Notes: generated from the sequence alone by a model not told the origin. 64,000 nt of DNA from Cellvibrio polysaccharolyticus (GCF_015182315.1 NZ_PRDL01000001.1:1240001-1304000); one strand, 5' to 3'; shown: positions 18,281 to 27,724, numbered from the stretch's first letter. Made by a program: numbers and translations.

Positions 18281-18408
18281 GGGCACATTGTGAGTTTGGT
18301 ATCCGCCTGATTATTTCAAAACCGTCGAGTCAGGGATGACTCGAGGGAGCCACATGGATGTGTTCATGCGATTTTGAAATAATCAGGCGGATAGCAAACG
18401 TATGGGAA
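18281..18408 (-). repeat. Structured hairpin element, copy E6 (short form, inverted relative to E5)
   Basis: A complete short copy on the opposite strand, 202 bases from E5. The arm ATCCGCCTGATTATTTC plus AAAA pairs perfectly with TTTTGAAATAATCAGGCGGAT. On its own strand the core is nearly identical to E5 (ACACATCC for ACACGTCC is the difference I see), yet the arms share almost nothing with E5: even the usual ATTAGG is replaced by ATCCG, with the partner arm changed to match. Confidence 0.93.
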
Positions 18409-18454
18409 CTACTAACTACAGGTAATAGCTATAAATCCATTACCTTCTTTGATA

Positions 18455-19528
18455 TCAAGCAATCTTCTTAACAGCTTCCGCTTCGCGGCGACGAACTTCT
18501 TCACGAACTGCAGGAATAATCCAACGGCCATAATCCAGCGCGTCGTGCAGCGGATCGTATCCACGGTTAAGGAAAGTGGTTACACCAATATCGTAATAAT
18601 CCAGCAGCGCTTGCACGATAGTATCCGGTGTACCGACCAACGCTGTTGAATCGTGAGTAGCACCCACAGCAGTTGCTGTAGACAGCCACAAAGCACGATC
18701 ATGACGCTCGCCGCGTTCGGCGGCGGCCAGCAAACGCTGGGTGCCGGTGCCCGGTGTACGGCCTGCAATGGGCTTGAAGTTTTTCTCAAGCGTTGCCTGA
18801 ATTTCATGGGCCTTTTGCCACGCCAGTTCTTCTGTCGGGCCGATAATCAAACGGACAGAAAGGCTCACGCGCGGTGCCTGTACGCCAGCCAAATCTGCTG
18901 CAGCGTGAAGCTTGGCGATTTGTTCTTTCACATCAGCGATAGGCTCGCCCCACAGCGCATATAAATCGGTATGACGTGCCGCTACGTGATAAGCCGCATC
19001 GGAAGAACCGCCCAAAGAAATAGGAATATGCGGTTTGGCCAGTGGCTTGAGTGGCAAAAAGGCATCTTTGACTTTGAAGTATTTACCTTCGTAGTCAAAC
19101 GGTTTTTCTGACGTCCAGGCCAATTTAACGATATCCAGATACTCACTGGTGCGCGCATAACGCTCGTCTTTATCCAGCAAAAATTCGCCGTGGCCGGGCT
19201 CTGCGGTGATGCCGGTAATGGCGTGCAAGCGCAAGCGTCCGCCACCGGTGTAATGGTCGGCTGTGGCAAAAGCGCGTGCGGCAATGGTCGGGGCGATCAG
19301 TGCCGGGCGGTGGGCGATCATGAACTTGAGACGCTCGGTTTGCGATGCCGCATAAACAGCGGTGTGCAGCGGGTCGTGCGTCAGTGTGAGCACGCTGTCA
19401 AAACCGGCGTGTTCGTGGGCACGGGCCAGATCGCGCAAATAGGTCAGGTCAATTTGATCCTGACGATTGCCGCCGGGGCCGGCGAGTTGATTGCGGGGAA
19501 AAAGTCCGCCAACAAATTCTACTGGCAT
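18455..19528 (-). CDS. SsuD/DszA-type luciferase-like FMNH2-dependent monooxygenase (1)
   Basis: A 357-residue luciferase-like monooxygenase of the alkanesulfonate monooxygenase (SsuD) group. SsuD enzymes use FMNH2 and oxygen to split sulfonates into an aldehyde and sulfite. Visible blocks: HEHAGFDSVLTLTHDPLHTA, ERLKFMIAHRP with PTIAARAFATADHYTGGGRL, DERYARTSEYLDI and IPISLGGSSDAA. The start at 19528 is chosen because AAAGGAG lies eight bases upstream and the neighbouring gene stops at 19542; a longer reading to 19696 would overlap that gene. It is the last gene of a minus-strand operon LLM2-SfnB-LLM1. The sulfonate or sulfone substrate is unknown. Confidence 0.9.
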   Translation of the reverse strand: MPVEFVGGLFPRNQLAGPGGNRQDQIDLTYLRDLARAHEHAGFDSVLTLTHDPLHTAVYAASQTERLKFMIAHRPALIAPTIAARAFATADHYTGGGRLRLHAITGITAEPGHGEFLLDKDERYARTSEYLDIVKLAWTSEKPFDYEGKYFKVKDAFLPLKPLAKPHIPISLGGSSDAAYHVAARHTDLYALWGEPIADVKEQIAKLHAAADLAGVQAPRVSLSVRLIIGPTEELAWQKAHEIQATLEKNFKPIAGRTPGTGTQRLLAAAERGERHDRALWLSTATAVGATHDSTALVGTPDTIVQALLDYYDIGVTTFLNRGYDPLHDALDYGRWIIPAVREEVRRREAEAVKKIA

Positions 19529-19541
19529 GGGTATAACTCCT

Positions 19542-20822
19542 TTAACTACGGGTTGGGTTGGCAGCGGCTGCCAGTTCGGCACGTTTGGCGCGGATGGCTG
19601 CGCCATATTCATCGGGTGGCACACCGTTGAGGTAATAATTACCGACGTGGTGCAAGCGCCAGCGAATGGGGTCGTGGGTGGTATGAACGCGGGCATCGGC
19701 CCAGAAGCGGTTCAGATTCCATTTGTTCAGTGAGGCGCTGGCGCCCAGCAGGGAAAACATATCGCTGGAGACAAACAACGAAGCGGAATCGGATTGCGAG
19801 CGAACCGATGCTACGGCAAGAATCAATTCGTCCTGAAGGGCTTCGTCTTCCGGGTCGGCAAGGTGTTGATCAAACACATCGGCGGCGTAGCGCAACAGCG
19901 CTTCGGCACTGCGTACCGCCACAGCATATTCGCCAACCCGTTTAATGATGTGCGGTTCTTCGGCAGCGCGTTCTACTTCCGCATCTACCCAGGGGCGCGC
20001 GTTATTGCGTAAATAATCGGTGGCCGCTTCCAGTGCGCCGCGGGCAATGCCGGTATCAATAGCGGCGTGCAAAATTTGTGGCCAGGTTAAACCGGTGCGC
20101 GGCATGCCTCCACCGGCGGCGCCAGGCTTGGGCAGAAAGCGCTCGTCCACCAGGACATTGTCAAAGCGCACCGTGCCGCTGACAGAATGTTGCTGGCCGA
20201 ATGCGCGCCAGTCATCCTCCAGCGTCAGGCCGGGCGTGTTGCGATTTAACAGCACACCGAGCGGGCCGTTATCCGATGCGGCGGTAAGCGAAATCCATTC
20301 CGCCAGAAACGAGCCGGTTGAATAAAATTTGCTGCCATTTAAACGGTAGTTGCCATCTTCATCGCGGGTAACGCGGGTGGCATGGTCAAACTTGTTTTTA
20401 CCGCCCACTTCTGCGAGGGCGTTGCCAAAACGTTTGCCGGCGAGAATATCGCGAATCAAACCTGCCCGAAATTCGTCATCAGGGCGGTTGAAGACACCGC
20501 GAATCATCACGTTGTGAATTTGCAGTAATTGACCCACGCCGCCGTCGGCGGTAGAAATAATGCGCACCACTTCTACCACGGTTTTAATGCTGGCGCCCAA
20601 GCCGCCAAAGCGTTTGGGAACAAAAATAGCGGTTAAACCATAGTTCGATAAAATATCGGCTTGTTCATACGGCAGTTGCTGATGGGTTTCCGGATTGCGA
20701 GCAAGCTGCGCAATTTTTTCTGCGGCTTCTTTGGCAAAGCGGATTGCTTCCGCTTCACTGCCCGGGTGCCTGATTGCAGAGGCAGCGGCGTGAACGGGTC
20801 TTTCAATGTCGGTAATACTCAT
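19542..20822 (-). CDS. SfnB/DszC-type flavin-dependent monooxygenase (acyl-CoA dehydrogenase fold)
   Basis: A 426-residue paralogue of the two proteins encoded at 1-1898. It shares the blocks GGLGASIKTVVEVVRIIS, STADGGVGQLLQIHN, GLTWPQILHAAIDTGIARGA and DARVHTTHDPIRWRLHHVGN. It is expected to oxidise a sulfur compound with reduced flavin. AGGA seven bases before the ATG supports the start. Its gene sits between two luciferase-like monooxygenase genes (59 bases after one, 13 before the other), which links an acyl-CoA-dehydrogenase-fold oxygenase to SsuD-type oxygenases in one transcript, as DszC is linked to DszA. Confidence 0.9.
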   Translation of the reverse strand: MSITDIERPVHAAASAIRHPGSEAEAIRFAKEAAEKIAQLARNPETHQQLPYEQADILSNYGLTAIFVPKRFGGLGASIKTVVEVVRIISTADGGVGQLLQIHNVMIRGVFNRPDDEFRAGLIRDILAGKRFGNALAEVGGKNKFDHATRVTRDEDGNYRLNGSKFYSTGSFLAEWISLTAASDNGPLGVLLNRNTPGLTLEDDWRAFGQQHSVSGTVRFDNVLVDERFLPKPGAAGGGMPRTGLTWPQILHAAIDTGIARGALEAATDYLRNNARPWVDAEVERAAEEPHIIKRVGEYAVAVRSAEALLRYAADVFDQHLADPEDEALQDELILAVASVRSQSDSASLFVSSDMFSLLGASASLNKWNLNRFWADARVHTTHDPIRWRLHHVGNYYLNGVPPDEYGAAIRAKRAELAAAANPTRS

Positions 20823-20881
20823 CCGGTGTTCCTTATTTCATTAAACGAATCTGACGGCTATTCAATGCGTGCTTGAGGTGG

Positions 20882-22066
20882 CTAGCGAACGGCGGCCACC
20901 GCTTTGGCCGGTGATTGCTGCACCGCCGCCTGACGCAAGCGCGGCAATACGTATTCACCCAGGCGATACATTTCTTCAAGGTGCGGGTAACCGGCCAGAA
21001 AAAACTTGCTGATGCCCAGGTCGGCATATTCCTGCACCCGTTCGGCAACATTGGCGTAGCTGCCTACTAACGCGCAGCCGGGTGGGATGCCGATATAACC
21101 AAAGCCTGCCCACACGTTGGGGTAAATAAAACAGTCGTCCCACTGCTCGACAATTTTTCCGGTGCGGAACTGTTTTTCATAACTGAGTTGTTGCGCCGAG
21201 CGCAGGCCGGAAAAATTCACGACATTTTTGTCGGCACCGGCTTGTATACCCTCATTGAAAAAGCGGGCGGCTTCGGCGAAGGCTTCCTCGTCGGTCGCAC
21301 GGGTAATAACGTCAATCGACATGCCAAAGCGAATGCTGTCTTCGCGGCCCCACTGTTTGGCTCGCTGGCGTACATCGCGAATCAGTTCGCGCACTTCGTC
21401 CGGGTGTTCGGCGCGCATCAAATAATAATCGGCATGGCGCGCACCCAGCTCTCTGGCCGGTTCCGATGAACCGGCAGTGCAAATCAGCGGTATCGGTGAT
21501 TTGCTCAGCGGCGGCGTAAGGCCACCGTTTTCAGCGCGGTAATATTTACCTTCAAAACTGAATTTGGGGTTGCTCCAGTAACCTTTAACCACCTGCAGAA
21601 ATTCGTCGGCACGCTCGTAGCGGTCATCGTGCGGGGTAAAGTCGCCTACCTGCCGTTGAACCACTTCAGAACCGCCGTTGATAATGTTCCAGATCAAACG
21701 GTTATTACTGGCGCGCTGCAAGGTGGCGGCCATTTGCGCGGCTGCCCAGGGGCTGAAGTGAAAAGGCTGAAAGGCGTTGATAAATTTCAGCTGTTTGGTT
21801 TCTCTCGCCAACAGGGAAGAGGTTGTCCAGGGTTCTTCGCCAGCCGGGCCGTTTACCAGCAGTACGCCATCAAAGCCGTTGATCTCGGCGGCGCGGGCAA
21901 CCTGCGACAGGTAATCCATATAAGAAAAAGCATCGCCCGGTTGGTAACGCGCGGTGGCACCGGTGGCGGTGGGGTCGTTGTTCCAGTCACCACGGTTTCT
22001 GCCGTCACCGGGAAGGTGGCGCAGGTCGCCGTGCAGGGGAAGCCGGGAAAAAAAGCCAATCGACAT
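20882..22066 (-). CDS. SsuD-type luciferase-like FMNH2-dependent monooxygenase (2)
   Basis: A 394-residue SsuD-family monooxygenase, close to the usual SsuD length of about 380. Visible blocks: MSIGFFSRLPLHGDLRHLPG at the N-terminus (SsuD begins similarly with FWFLPTHGD), RAAEINGFDGVLLVNG, RETKQLKFINAFQPFHFSPW, NIINGGSEVVQRQVGD and DDRYERADEFLQV. The ATG at 22066 is preferred over a TTG two codons upstream; GGAA lies eight bases ahead. It is the first gene of the three-gene minus-strand operon with SfnB and LLM1. Flavin reductase must come from elsewhere; none of the SsuE type is encoded in the window. Confidence 0.9.
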   Translation of the reverse strand: MSIGFFSRLPLHGDLRHLPGDGRNRGDWNNDPTATGATARYQPGDAFSYMDYLSQVARAAEINGFDGVLLVNGPAGEEPWTTSSLLARETKQLKFINAFQPFHFSPWAAAQMAATLQRASNNRLIWNIINGGSEVVQRQVGDFTPHDDRYERADEFLQVVKGYWSNPKFSFEGKYYRAENGGLTPPLSKSPIPLICTAGSSEPARELGARHADYYLMRAEHPDEVRELIRDVRQRAKQWGREDSIRFGMSIDVITRATDEEAFAEAARFFNEGIQAGADKNVVNFSGLRSAQQLSYEKQFRTGKIVEQWDDCFIYPNVWAGFGYIGIPPGCALVGSYANVAERVQEYADLGISKFFLAGYPHLEEMYRLGEYVLPRLRQAAVQQSPAKAVAAVR

Positions 22067-22648
22067 AATCAATGTTCCGCAATACAGCCAGTAAGCCAGT
22101 GAAGAGATTTTTTCAGCGCTAATAGTCTTTCAGTGCTGATAAAAAGATTCTTCCCATAGATGTTGGGCAGAATGCAGGAAGTGTGCCGCTTGAAAACGAT
22201 GGCTTTTTCAACCTGCAAAAAAGCGCGGCTGTTTAGAAGAGCGCTGGCGAATCAGGCATTTGCCAAGGCTTTCACAAAAAAACAATGTCCGCTGTGCAAC
22301 ATGGCGTTAACAAACTGTTCTCTTTTGCACACACGAGCGAAAAGGCTTGCTGTTATTTTTTAAACACCGCGGTTTTTGTGCTGATGCCTTTTGTGCAGAT
22401 GGCAAACTTTTCTGTTGAAAAAATCACACTCTGTTGATGAGCCAGCCTTGTTTCATTTTTTTGTCGTTATTTTTTCGAGTGGCATGTTGATTGCTATTTC
22501 CAGATCAGGTCTGTTCCGATGAAAAAAATTCGGAACGCTATGAGGCTGACTGCACGCTTTAGGCGAGCGGTAATCGAGTAGTCGAAAAAAGGTTAATGAC
22601 GCGCAGCGTCAGACTCATACATTATTACGATTGAAATAGAGGGTTAGC
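22067..22648. other. Intergenic region between divergent LLM2 operon and TonB receptor 2
   Basis: A 582-base gap that must hold two divergent promoters. I see no gene. Two hairpins precede the receptor gene: GTTCCGA (22513-22519) pairing with TCGGAAC (22530-22536) around an A-rich loop, and GACGC-gca-GCGTC at 22598-22610. The first could be an operator or a leader-RNA structure; no known riboswitch signature was recognised. Confidence 0.4.
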
Positions 22649-25279
22649 ATGAACGTTGTGAAGTCGTTCCGTAAAAAATTGATTGCCGATGTTGTTCGTA
22701 CATCTCTGTGGGTTTCCGCTGCCAGTGCAATAGCTGCACCGGTATTTGCGGCCGAACACTGGAGTGTAACTCTGGCCGGGCAAAACAGTGCTTCGGTAGA
22801 AACCGTACTGGTTGAAGGCCGCAAAAGCACGGTCGGTGAAAATATTTTACCGGTGAGAACGGTAAAAGGTATTTATGGCACCGAAGCAACAGTCGTGGAT
22901 ACGCCGCGCTCTATTGGGCAAATTAATGTTGAACAATTAAATCGCGACCCTATTTTCAGTGCTGACGATTTAACCAAATACGCCCCGGGCCTTACCAAAG
23001 GCGGCGGACAAAACGCCGGTATTGCACCGCAGTTTCGCGCCCAGGGCGCCGAGGTATATCAGGACGGGCAGCGCACCTACAGCGTGCGTCACCCCACCAA
23101 TCTCAACGCCTATGAAGGTGCCGATATTATTGCCGGCCCGTCTTCTGTTATTTTCGGTTCGGCAACCGGCAGCGGTGGTTACGTTAACTACCTCAGCAAA
23201 AAACCGGATTTTGAACAGCAGCGCACTCGCTTGAGTGGCGTGCTGGGCACCTGGATTCCTGATGGCAATTCCAAAAACGGCACCCGTTTTACTGTCGATA
23301 CCACCGGTCCGATCAGTGACGATGTCGCTTACCGCGTAAGCGTTACCCGCCAGCGCTGGGACGATTACTACGATCACGTTGAAAATAACTTTGATGCATT
23401 TTACGGTGCCGTCGCCTGGCAGCCTTCTGCCAACCTGCGAGTAGACTGGAATGCCAGCTACGATGATTATTTTGACTGGAACGTCACCCACGGTTGGAAC
23501 CGTCCGTCCCAGGAATTGGTGAATGGAAAATACTGGGCAGGGCGTTCTACGCCGATTATTCAAAATGGCAGCAACTACTGGTCACCGGTGTTTGAATCCG
23601 GTGCTGCAAACTCGGCGTTACTCGGTTGGGAGCGCCGTCAACTGGAAACTGCGACTGGCCGTTATACGGTAGTGCCAGACAGCTTCCAGGTTGCCAACCC
23701 CAATACTCAGGCAGCACCCGGCGCTGTGCGCGGGTGGGTGTATGACCCCAACCTGGCGGGCAACGGGCTGGTGGATATTGACCCGCAGGTTTCGCAGCGC
23801 GGTGAAGATCAGAATACCTCGAAGCGCACCCGCAGCCAGTTGCGCGTAGAGTGGGATGCATCAGACAGCGTAACCTGGGTTAACAGCACCTATGTGCAAG
23901 TATCCGAAGATACCACCGATGCCACCGGCACTTTTCAGGTTCAATCCAAAGACGATTTGATTGATAACCGCACCGAATTCCAGTGGAAGGGTGAATACCA
24001 GCTGTTTGGTTTGGACACCCGCCACGACAGCAACAGCGGCTTGATTTATCGCTATGAAAGAAATACTTCCATCGCCGGTAATAACAGCTTTTTCCATATT
24101 AATGCTTACGACATTACGCAAAACCCGTCTACCAAAAGCCCGCAGTTTTTATTTGGTATCAACACCCTTAACCCGGCGGGCGGCAATGCAGCCTGGATAG
24201 GCAGTAACGGTGGCAACGGTGTTTATTCCGATTATTTCGGCTACCTGAATTTGCCGTCCATGGTGGCGGTGGATAACGGTAAAAAACTCTACGCAGAAAC
24301 CTACGCCTCTTACACCTCGGAAGCCAGCTGGTCTACCACCACGGTATTTACCCAGCATAACTTCCTGTTTGAAGACCGCTTCGGTTTTAACATCGGTGCC
24401 AGTGGCAGCTATGTGGATGCGGATATTGAAAACCCGCTGGCCAACCTTGACCCGCAAAAACGCAAGCGTCAGGACAGTGGCAATTACAACTTGTACGCCG
24501 CGCAAGCCAGTGTGTATTTCAAACCCACCACCGACAGCTCTATTTATTTTACCGCTGACCGTTCGCAAGCCATCAACACCGGTGGTTTTGCCAACACCCT
24601 GTCATGGGGCGCTAATGACAAGTTAAATGCCTTGACGTTTGACAGCCTCAGCGAGCTGTATGAAATTGGTTACAAAACTACCCTGGGCGAAAATCTGTTT
24701 TTTACCCTGGCTGCGTTTGACCAGGCACGCGACACCTCGCCTGACCAATTCAATAACATCGCCCGTTTGAACGTGAAAGGTTACGAAACCTCATTGCGCT
24801 TCCAGCCGGGTACGCATTTCAAAACCGGTATCAACGCTACCAAAATTGAAGCCTACAACGAATACCAATCGCAATCCGGATTCGCACCGCGCGGTTTCGT
24901 GCCGGATAACGGCACGGTATTCAGCGATAGCAACGTATTGAACCGTTTGCCCAGCGGCAATTTTGATCAGATACATATTCCGGAATACAACGTAGCGGCT
25001 TATGCCGACTACACCTTCGAATCCGGTTTCGGTGTTGAAGTGTCCGCATGGTGGACCAGTGACTGGTACGTCAACCTGAGCCGCTCGGTACACATTCCCA
25101 ACAGCTATAACGTAGACACCACCTTTTATTATCGCCAACCGGCGTGGAGCGTAGCGGTGCAAGTGTTGAACGTGACCGACGAACTTAACTTTGTTAACGG
25201 GCAGGGCTCGGCGACCAGTACCTTTTTGCAACCGATGCGCGGCCGCTCTGTACAAGCGCAAGTGGAATACCGTTTTTAA
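22649..25279 (+). CDS. TonB-dependent outer-membrane receptor (2)
   Basis: An 876-residue TonB-dependent receptor. The signal peptide ends at APVFA-A near residue 34. The plug begins VETVLVEGRKSTVGEN and continues with TVVDTPRSIGQINVEQL, a style closer to FhuA/siderophore-type receptors than to receptor 1. The barrel ends MRGRSVQAQVEYRF. GAGGG five bases before the ATG supports the start. It heads a plus-strand cluster with SBP2 (62 bases downstream), which suggests one substrate is carried first across the outer membrane and then bound by SBP2. The ligand is unknown. A siderophore role is possible, but no iron gene is nearby. Confidence 0.92.
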   Translation: MNVVKSFRKKLIADVVRTSLWVSAASAIAAPVFAAEHWSVTLAGQNSASVETVLVEGRKSTVGENILPVRTVKGIYGTEATVVDTPRSIGQINVEQLNRDPIFSADDLTKYAPGLTKGGGQNAGIAPQFRAQGAEVYQDGQRTYSVRHPTNLNAYEGADIIAGPSSVIFGSATGSGGYVNYLSKKPDFEQQRTRLSGVLGTWIPDGNSKNGTRFTVDTTGPISDDVAYRVSVTRQRWDDYYDHVENNFDAFYGAVAWQPSANLRVDWNASYDDYFDWNVTHGWNRPSQELVNGKYWAGRSTPIIQNGSNYWSPVFESGAANSALLGWERRQLETATGRYTVVPDSFQVANPNTQAAPGAVRGWVYDPNLAGNGLVDIDPQVSQRGEDQNTSKRTRSQLRVEWDASDSVTWVNSTYVQVSEDTTDATGTFQVQSKDDLIDNRTEFQWKGEYQLFGLDTRHDSNSGLIYRYERNTSIAGNNSFFHINAYDITQNPSTKSPQFLFGINTLNPAGGNAAWIGSNGGNGVYSDYFGYLNLPSMVAVDNGKKLYAETYASYTSEASWSTTTVFTQHNFLFEDRFGFNIGASGSYVDADIENPLANLDPQKRKRQDSGNYNLYAAQASVYFKPTTDSSIYFTADRSQAINTGGFANTLSWGANDKLNALTFDSLSELYEIGYKTTLGENLFFTLAAFDQARDTSPDQFNNIARLNVKGYETSLRFQPGTHFKTGINATKIEAYNEYQSQSGFAPRGFVPDNGTVFSDSNVLNRLPSGNFDQIHIPEYNVAAYADYTFESGFGVEVSAWWTSDWYVNLSRSVHIPNSYNVDTTFYYRQPAWSVAVQVLNVTDELNFVNGQGSATSTFLQPMRGRSVQAQVEYRF

Positions 25280-25340
25280 TTTGCTGTCGCAGGTAATACC
25301 TGCGGCTGCCGCCAACTCCTGAAAGACAAAGGTGAATAGC

Positions 25341-26915
25341 ATGTACCCAACATTATCCCGTCGCGGTTTTCTGGCTTCCGGTGCAACCCTGGGCGGTGCC
25401 CTGGCGCTGGGTGGTGGCTTGTTAAGCGGTTGTGATAACCAGGTGGCAACTACCGAGTCACCGGCTGATGTACTGCCAGGTACTCCGCGTCGCGGCGGTC
25501 GGTTACGTTTTGGTGTTATTGACGGTGAGCAAGCGGGCACACTGGATGTGCACAAACCCACCACGACAGGCAGTATTATTCGCGGCTTTGCGCTCTACAG
25601 TAAGTTGTGGGAGTGGGATGAAAATATGTTCCCGCGTTTGGCACTGGCAGAAGAATCGGAAGTGAATGCCGATGCAACGGCCTGGACCATTCGTTTAAAA
25701 CAGGGGCTGGAATTTCACAACGGAAAAACCATCACCGCCGACGATGTTATTTTTTCCATCCTGCGTTTAACCGACCCGGAGCTGGCATCGCCTTACGGCA
25801 ATTACGTCAGCATGGTAGACCGCACCCGTCTGGAAAAACTCGACAACCGCACGGTGCGCATTAACTTCAAACCCGGCCAGCATTTTCTTTCGCTGCCGGA
25901 AACCTGGGTTAACTTTGGTGGTATTGTTCCGGAAGATTACCATCCGGTTACCAACCCGGTTGGCGCCGGCCCTTACAAACTGAAAGAATTTTTACCGGGG
26001 CAGCGTTCAACTTTTACCCGGTTTGAAAACTATTTCAAGCCGGGGCAGCCCTACGCCGATGAATTGGAAATTATCGACTTTAAAGATCAAATCTCCCGTT
26101 ACGCGGCCTTGTTGGGCGGGCAAATTGATCTTGCCAACGCGATAGCGCCGGAGCAAAAATCCCTGTTCGATAACAACCCCAAAGTGCGTTTGCTGCGCTC
26201 GGTAACGGCGGGTTGGCGAGGTTTTTATTTGAACACCGCCAAAGCCCCGTTTGACGATGTCCGGGTGCGCCAGGCGTTTCGTTTGCTGGCCGACAGGGAA
26301 GATCTGGTTGCGCGGGTATTAAACGGCGAAGGGCGTGTAGGGAATGACATTTATGCGCCGCACGACCCTACCTTTAATCACGCCATTCCGCAGCGCCAGC
26401 GCAACATTGAAGAAGCCAAAGCGCTGTTGAAAGCGGCTGGTCATGAGTCGCTGGAATTGGAAGCGACGGTAGACGTGGCCGGTGCCAATTCGGCGCTGGT
26501 ATTTGCCGAGCAATTGCGACCTGCCGGTGTTCGTTTGAATGTAAAACAGGTGGACACGGCAACCTTTAACGGGCCGCGCCGCAGTGAATGGGTGCTCAGC
26601 ACCGGCGCATCGTTGGGGCAACCCTTTCTGGCGCAGGCCACCACGCAAGATGCGCCTGTGTCAGCCAGTAACCGCACCAACTTTCACGATGAGCGTTTTT
26701 CAGAGCTATACTTTGAAGCGCAAAAACAACCGGACACCGCACTGCGCGCACCGCTGGTTCATGAAGCCCAGCAAATTCAGCACGAGCAGGGCGGGTTATT
26801 ACTGTGGGGGTTCATCAACATACTCGACGGTTACTCACCCAATGTTGGCGGGCTGGTAGCGGAAAACTCGCACTTCCCCACCTGGCGTTTTGACAAAATC
26901 TGGCTGCGAAGCTGA
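25341..26915 (+). CDS. Tat-exported lipoprotein, substrate-binding protein of peptide/nickel-type ABC transporter (SBP2)
   Basis: A 524-residue family 5 solute-binding protein, paralogue of SBP1. It starts MYPTLSRRGFLASG (twin-arginine motif) with lipobox LLSGC around residue 32. Conserved blocks include RGFALYSKLWEWDENM, FHNGKTITADDVIFSILRLT and NPVGAGPYKLKEF. The ATG at 25341 is chosen since AAAGG lies eight bases upstream; a GTG three codons earlier is less likely. No permease or ATPase gene is near it, so it probably shares the DppBC-DF complex encoded at 5006-8915. A terminator with a 15-bp stem follows. Confidence 0.9.
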   Translation: MYPTLSRRGFLASGATLGGALALGGGLLSGCDNQVATTESPADVLPGTPRRGGRLRFGVIDGEQAGTLDVHKPTTTGSIIRGFALYSKLWEWDENMFPRLALAEESEVNADATAWTIRLKQGLEFHNGKTITADDVIFSILRLTDPELASPYGNYVSMVDRTRLEKLDNRTVRINFKPGQHFLSLPETWVNFGGIVPEDYHPVTNPVGAGPYKLKEFLPGQRSTFTRFENYFKPGQPYADELEIIDFKDQISRYAALLGGQIDLANAIAPEQKSLFDNNPKVRLLRSVTAGWRGFYLNTAKAPFDDVRVRQAFRLLADREDLVARVLNGEGRVGNDIYAPHDPTFNHAIPQRQRNIEEAKALLKAAGHESLELEATVDVAGANSALVFAEQLRPAGVRLNVKQVDTATFNGPRRSEWVLSTGASLGQPFLAQATTQDAPVSASNRTNFHDERFSELYFEAQKQPDTALRAPLVHEAQQIQHEQGGLLLWGFINILDGYSPNVGGLVAENSHFPTWRFDKIWLRS

Positions 26916-26927
26916 TTTTTCCAGTAC

Positions 26928-27018
26928 ACGCCGGGCAGTACATATAGAACAACCGTCGGTTGGCCTTGTTGCCAAAAAACCATTATCGGTTGCTGTGTAC
27001 TGCCCGGCGTATTTTTTT
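26928..27018 (+). terminator. Long-stem terminator behind SBP2
   Basis: A perfect 15-bp stem (ACGCCGGGCAGTACA at 26928-26942 with its complement at 26996-27010) followed by ATTTTTTT. The loop is unusually long, about 53 bases, and has its own small inverted repeat (CAACCG-TCGGTTG). It separates SBP2 from the glutathione S-transferase gene 36 bases further on. Confidence 0.8.
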
Positions 27019-27053
27019 ATTGTTCCTTCAAACCGGTATCGGAATATTTCCCT

Positions 27054-27677
27054 ATGACAACATTGTACATTGCACCGGGTGCCTGCTCATTGGGGACTCA
27101 GGTGGTGGTTCGTGAATTGCAATTACCGATTGATATCGTCAAGGTTCCCCTGCGCCAGGCCGACTCGCCCATTCACCGCATCAACCCGTTAGGCCGCGTA
27201 CCGGCATTGCAGCTGGATAATGGCACAGTGATTACCGAAAACACTGCCATTCTTCCCTACCTGGCGGATCTGAAACCCGAAGCCGGTTTGATTCCTGCCG
27301 CAGGTACGGTAGAGCGCGCCCTGGTGCAATCCTGGTTGGGTTTTGGCTCGGCAGAAATTCACGCCGGTGCCTTTCGTATTGTCAATCGCGGTGGCAGTTG
27401 GGTAAGCGATGAAGGCGCGCAACAGGAGTTAAAAGATTTTGGTAAAAGCCAGCTGCGTAAATCTTTCACGCATGTGAATAATGCCTTGCAAAATAACACC
27501 TGGATTACCGGCGACAATTTCACCATTGCCGATGCCTACCTCGGCGTATTTGTGCGCTGGCTGGCGAAGTTCGGTAATGAGTTTGATGACCTGCAACAGC
27601 TTCGCCGTTTCCGCGACGCCTATGAGGCGCGCCCGTCAGTGATTGCCGCGTTGGAATTTGAAAGCGCAAAGGGTTAA
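27054..27677 (+). CDS. Glutathione S-transferase
   Basis: A 207-residue protein with the two-domain glutathione S-transferase layout. The thioredoxin-like N-terminal domain reads MTTLYIAPGACSLGTQVVV, where the Ala-Cys-Ser turn is typical of bacterial beta-class enzymes (catalytic Cys/Ser), and NPLGRVPALQLDNG with TENTAI gives the glutathione-binding cis-Pro and Glu-Asn-Thr. The C-terminal helical domain has TIADAYLGVFVRW, the N-capping motif. It may conjugate or open thioethers, or detoxify products of sulfur oxidation. It lies between two terminator-like hairpins and may form its own transcript. Confidence 0.9.
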   Translation: MTTLYIAPGACSLGTQVVVRELQLPIDIVKVPLRQADSPIHRINPLGRVPALQLDNGTVITENTAILPYLADLKPEAGLIPAAGTVERALVQSWLGFGSAEIHAGAFRIVNRGGSWVSDEGAQQELKDFGKSQLRKSFTHVNNALQNNTWITGDNFTIADAYLGVFVRWLAKFGNEFDDLQQLRRFRDAYEARPSVIAALEFESAKG

Positions 27678-27689
27678 GGTAGCAAAGCA

Positions 27690-27724
27690 TTTTGAGCGGC
27701 CTACTATTTTGGCCGCGCTTTAAT
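27690..27724 (+). terminator. Probable terminator behind the glutathione S-transferase gene
   Basis: Stem GCGGCC (27696-27701) with GGCCGC (27711-27716), then GCTTTAAT. The T run is short, so confidence is moderate. Confidence 0.5.

Noticed and set aside
19529..19696. N-terminal extension of luciferase-like monooxygenase 1
   Set aside because: It would overlap the upstream SfnB gene by about 150 bases; AAAGGAG before the ATG at 19528 fixes a later start.
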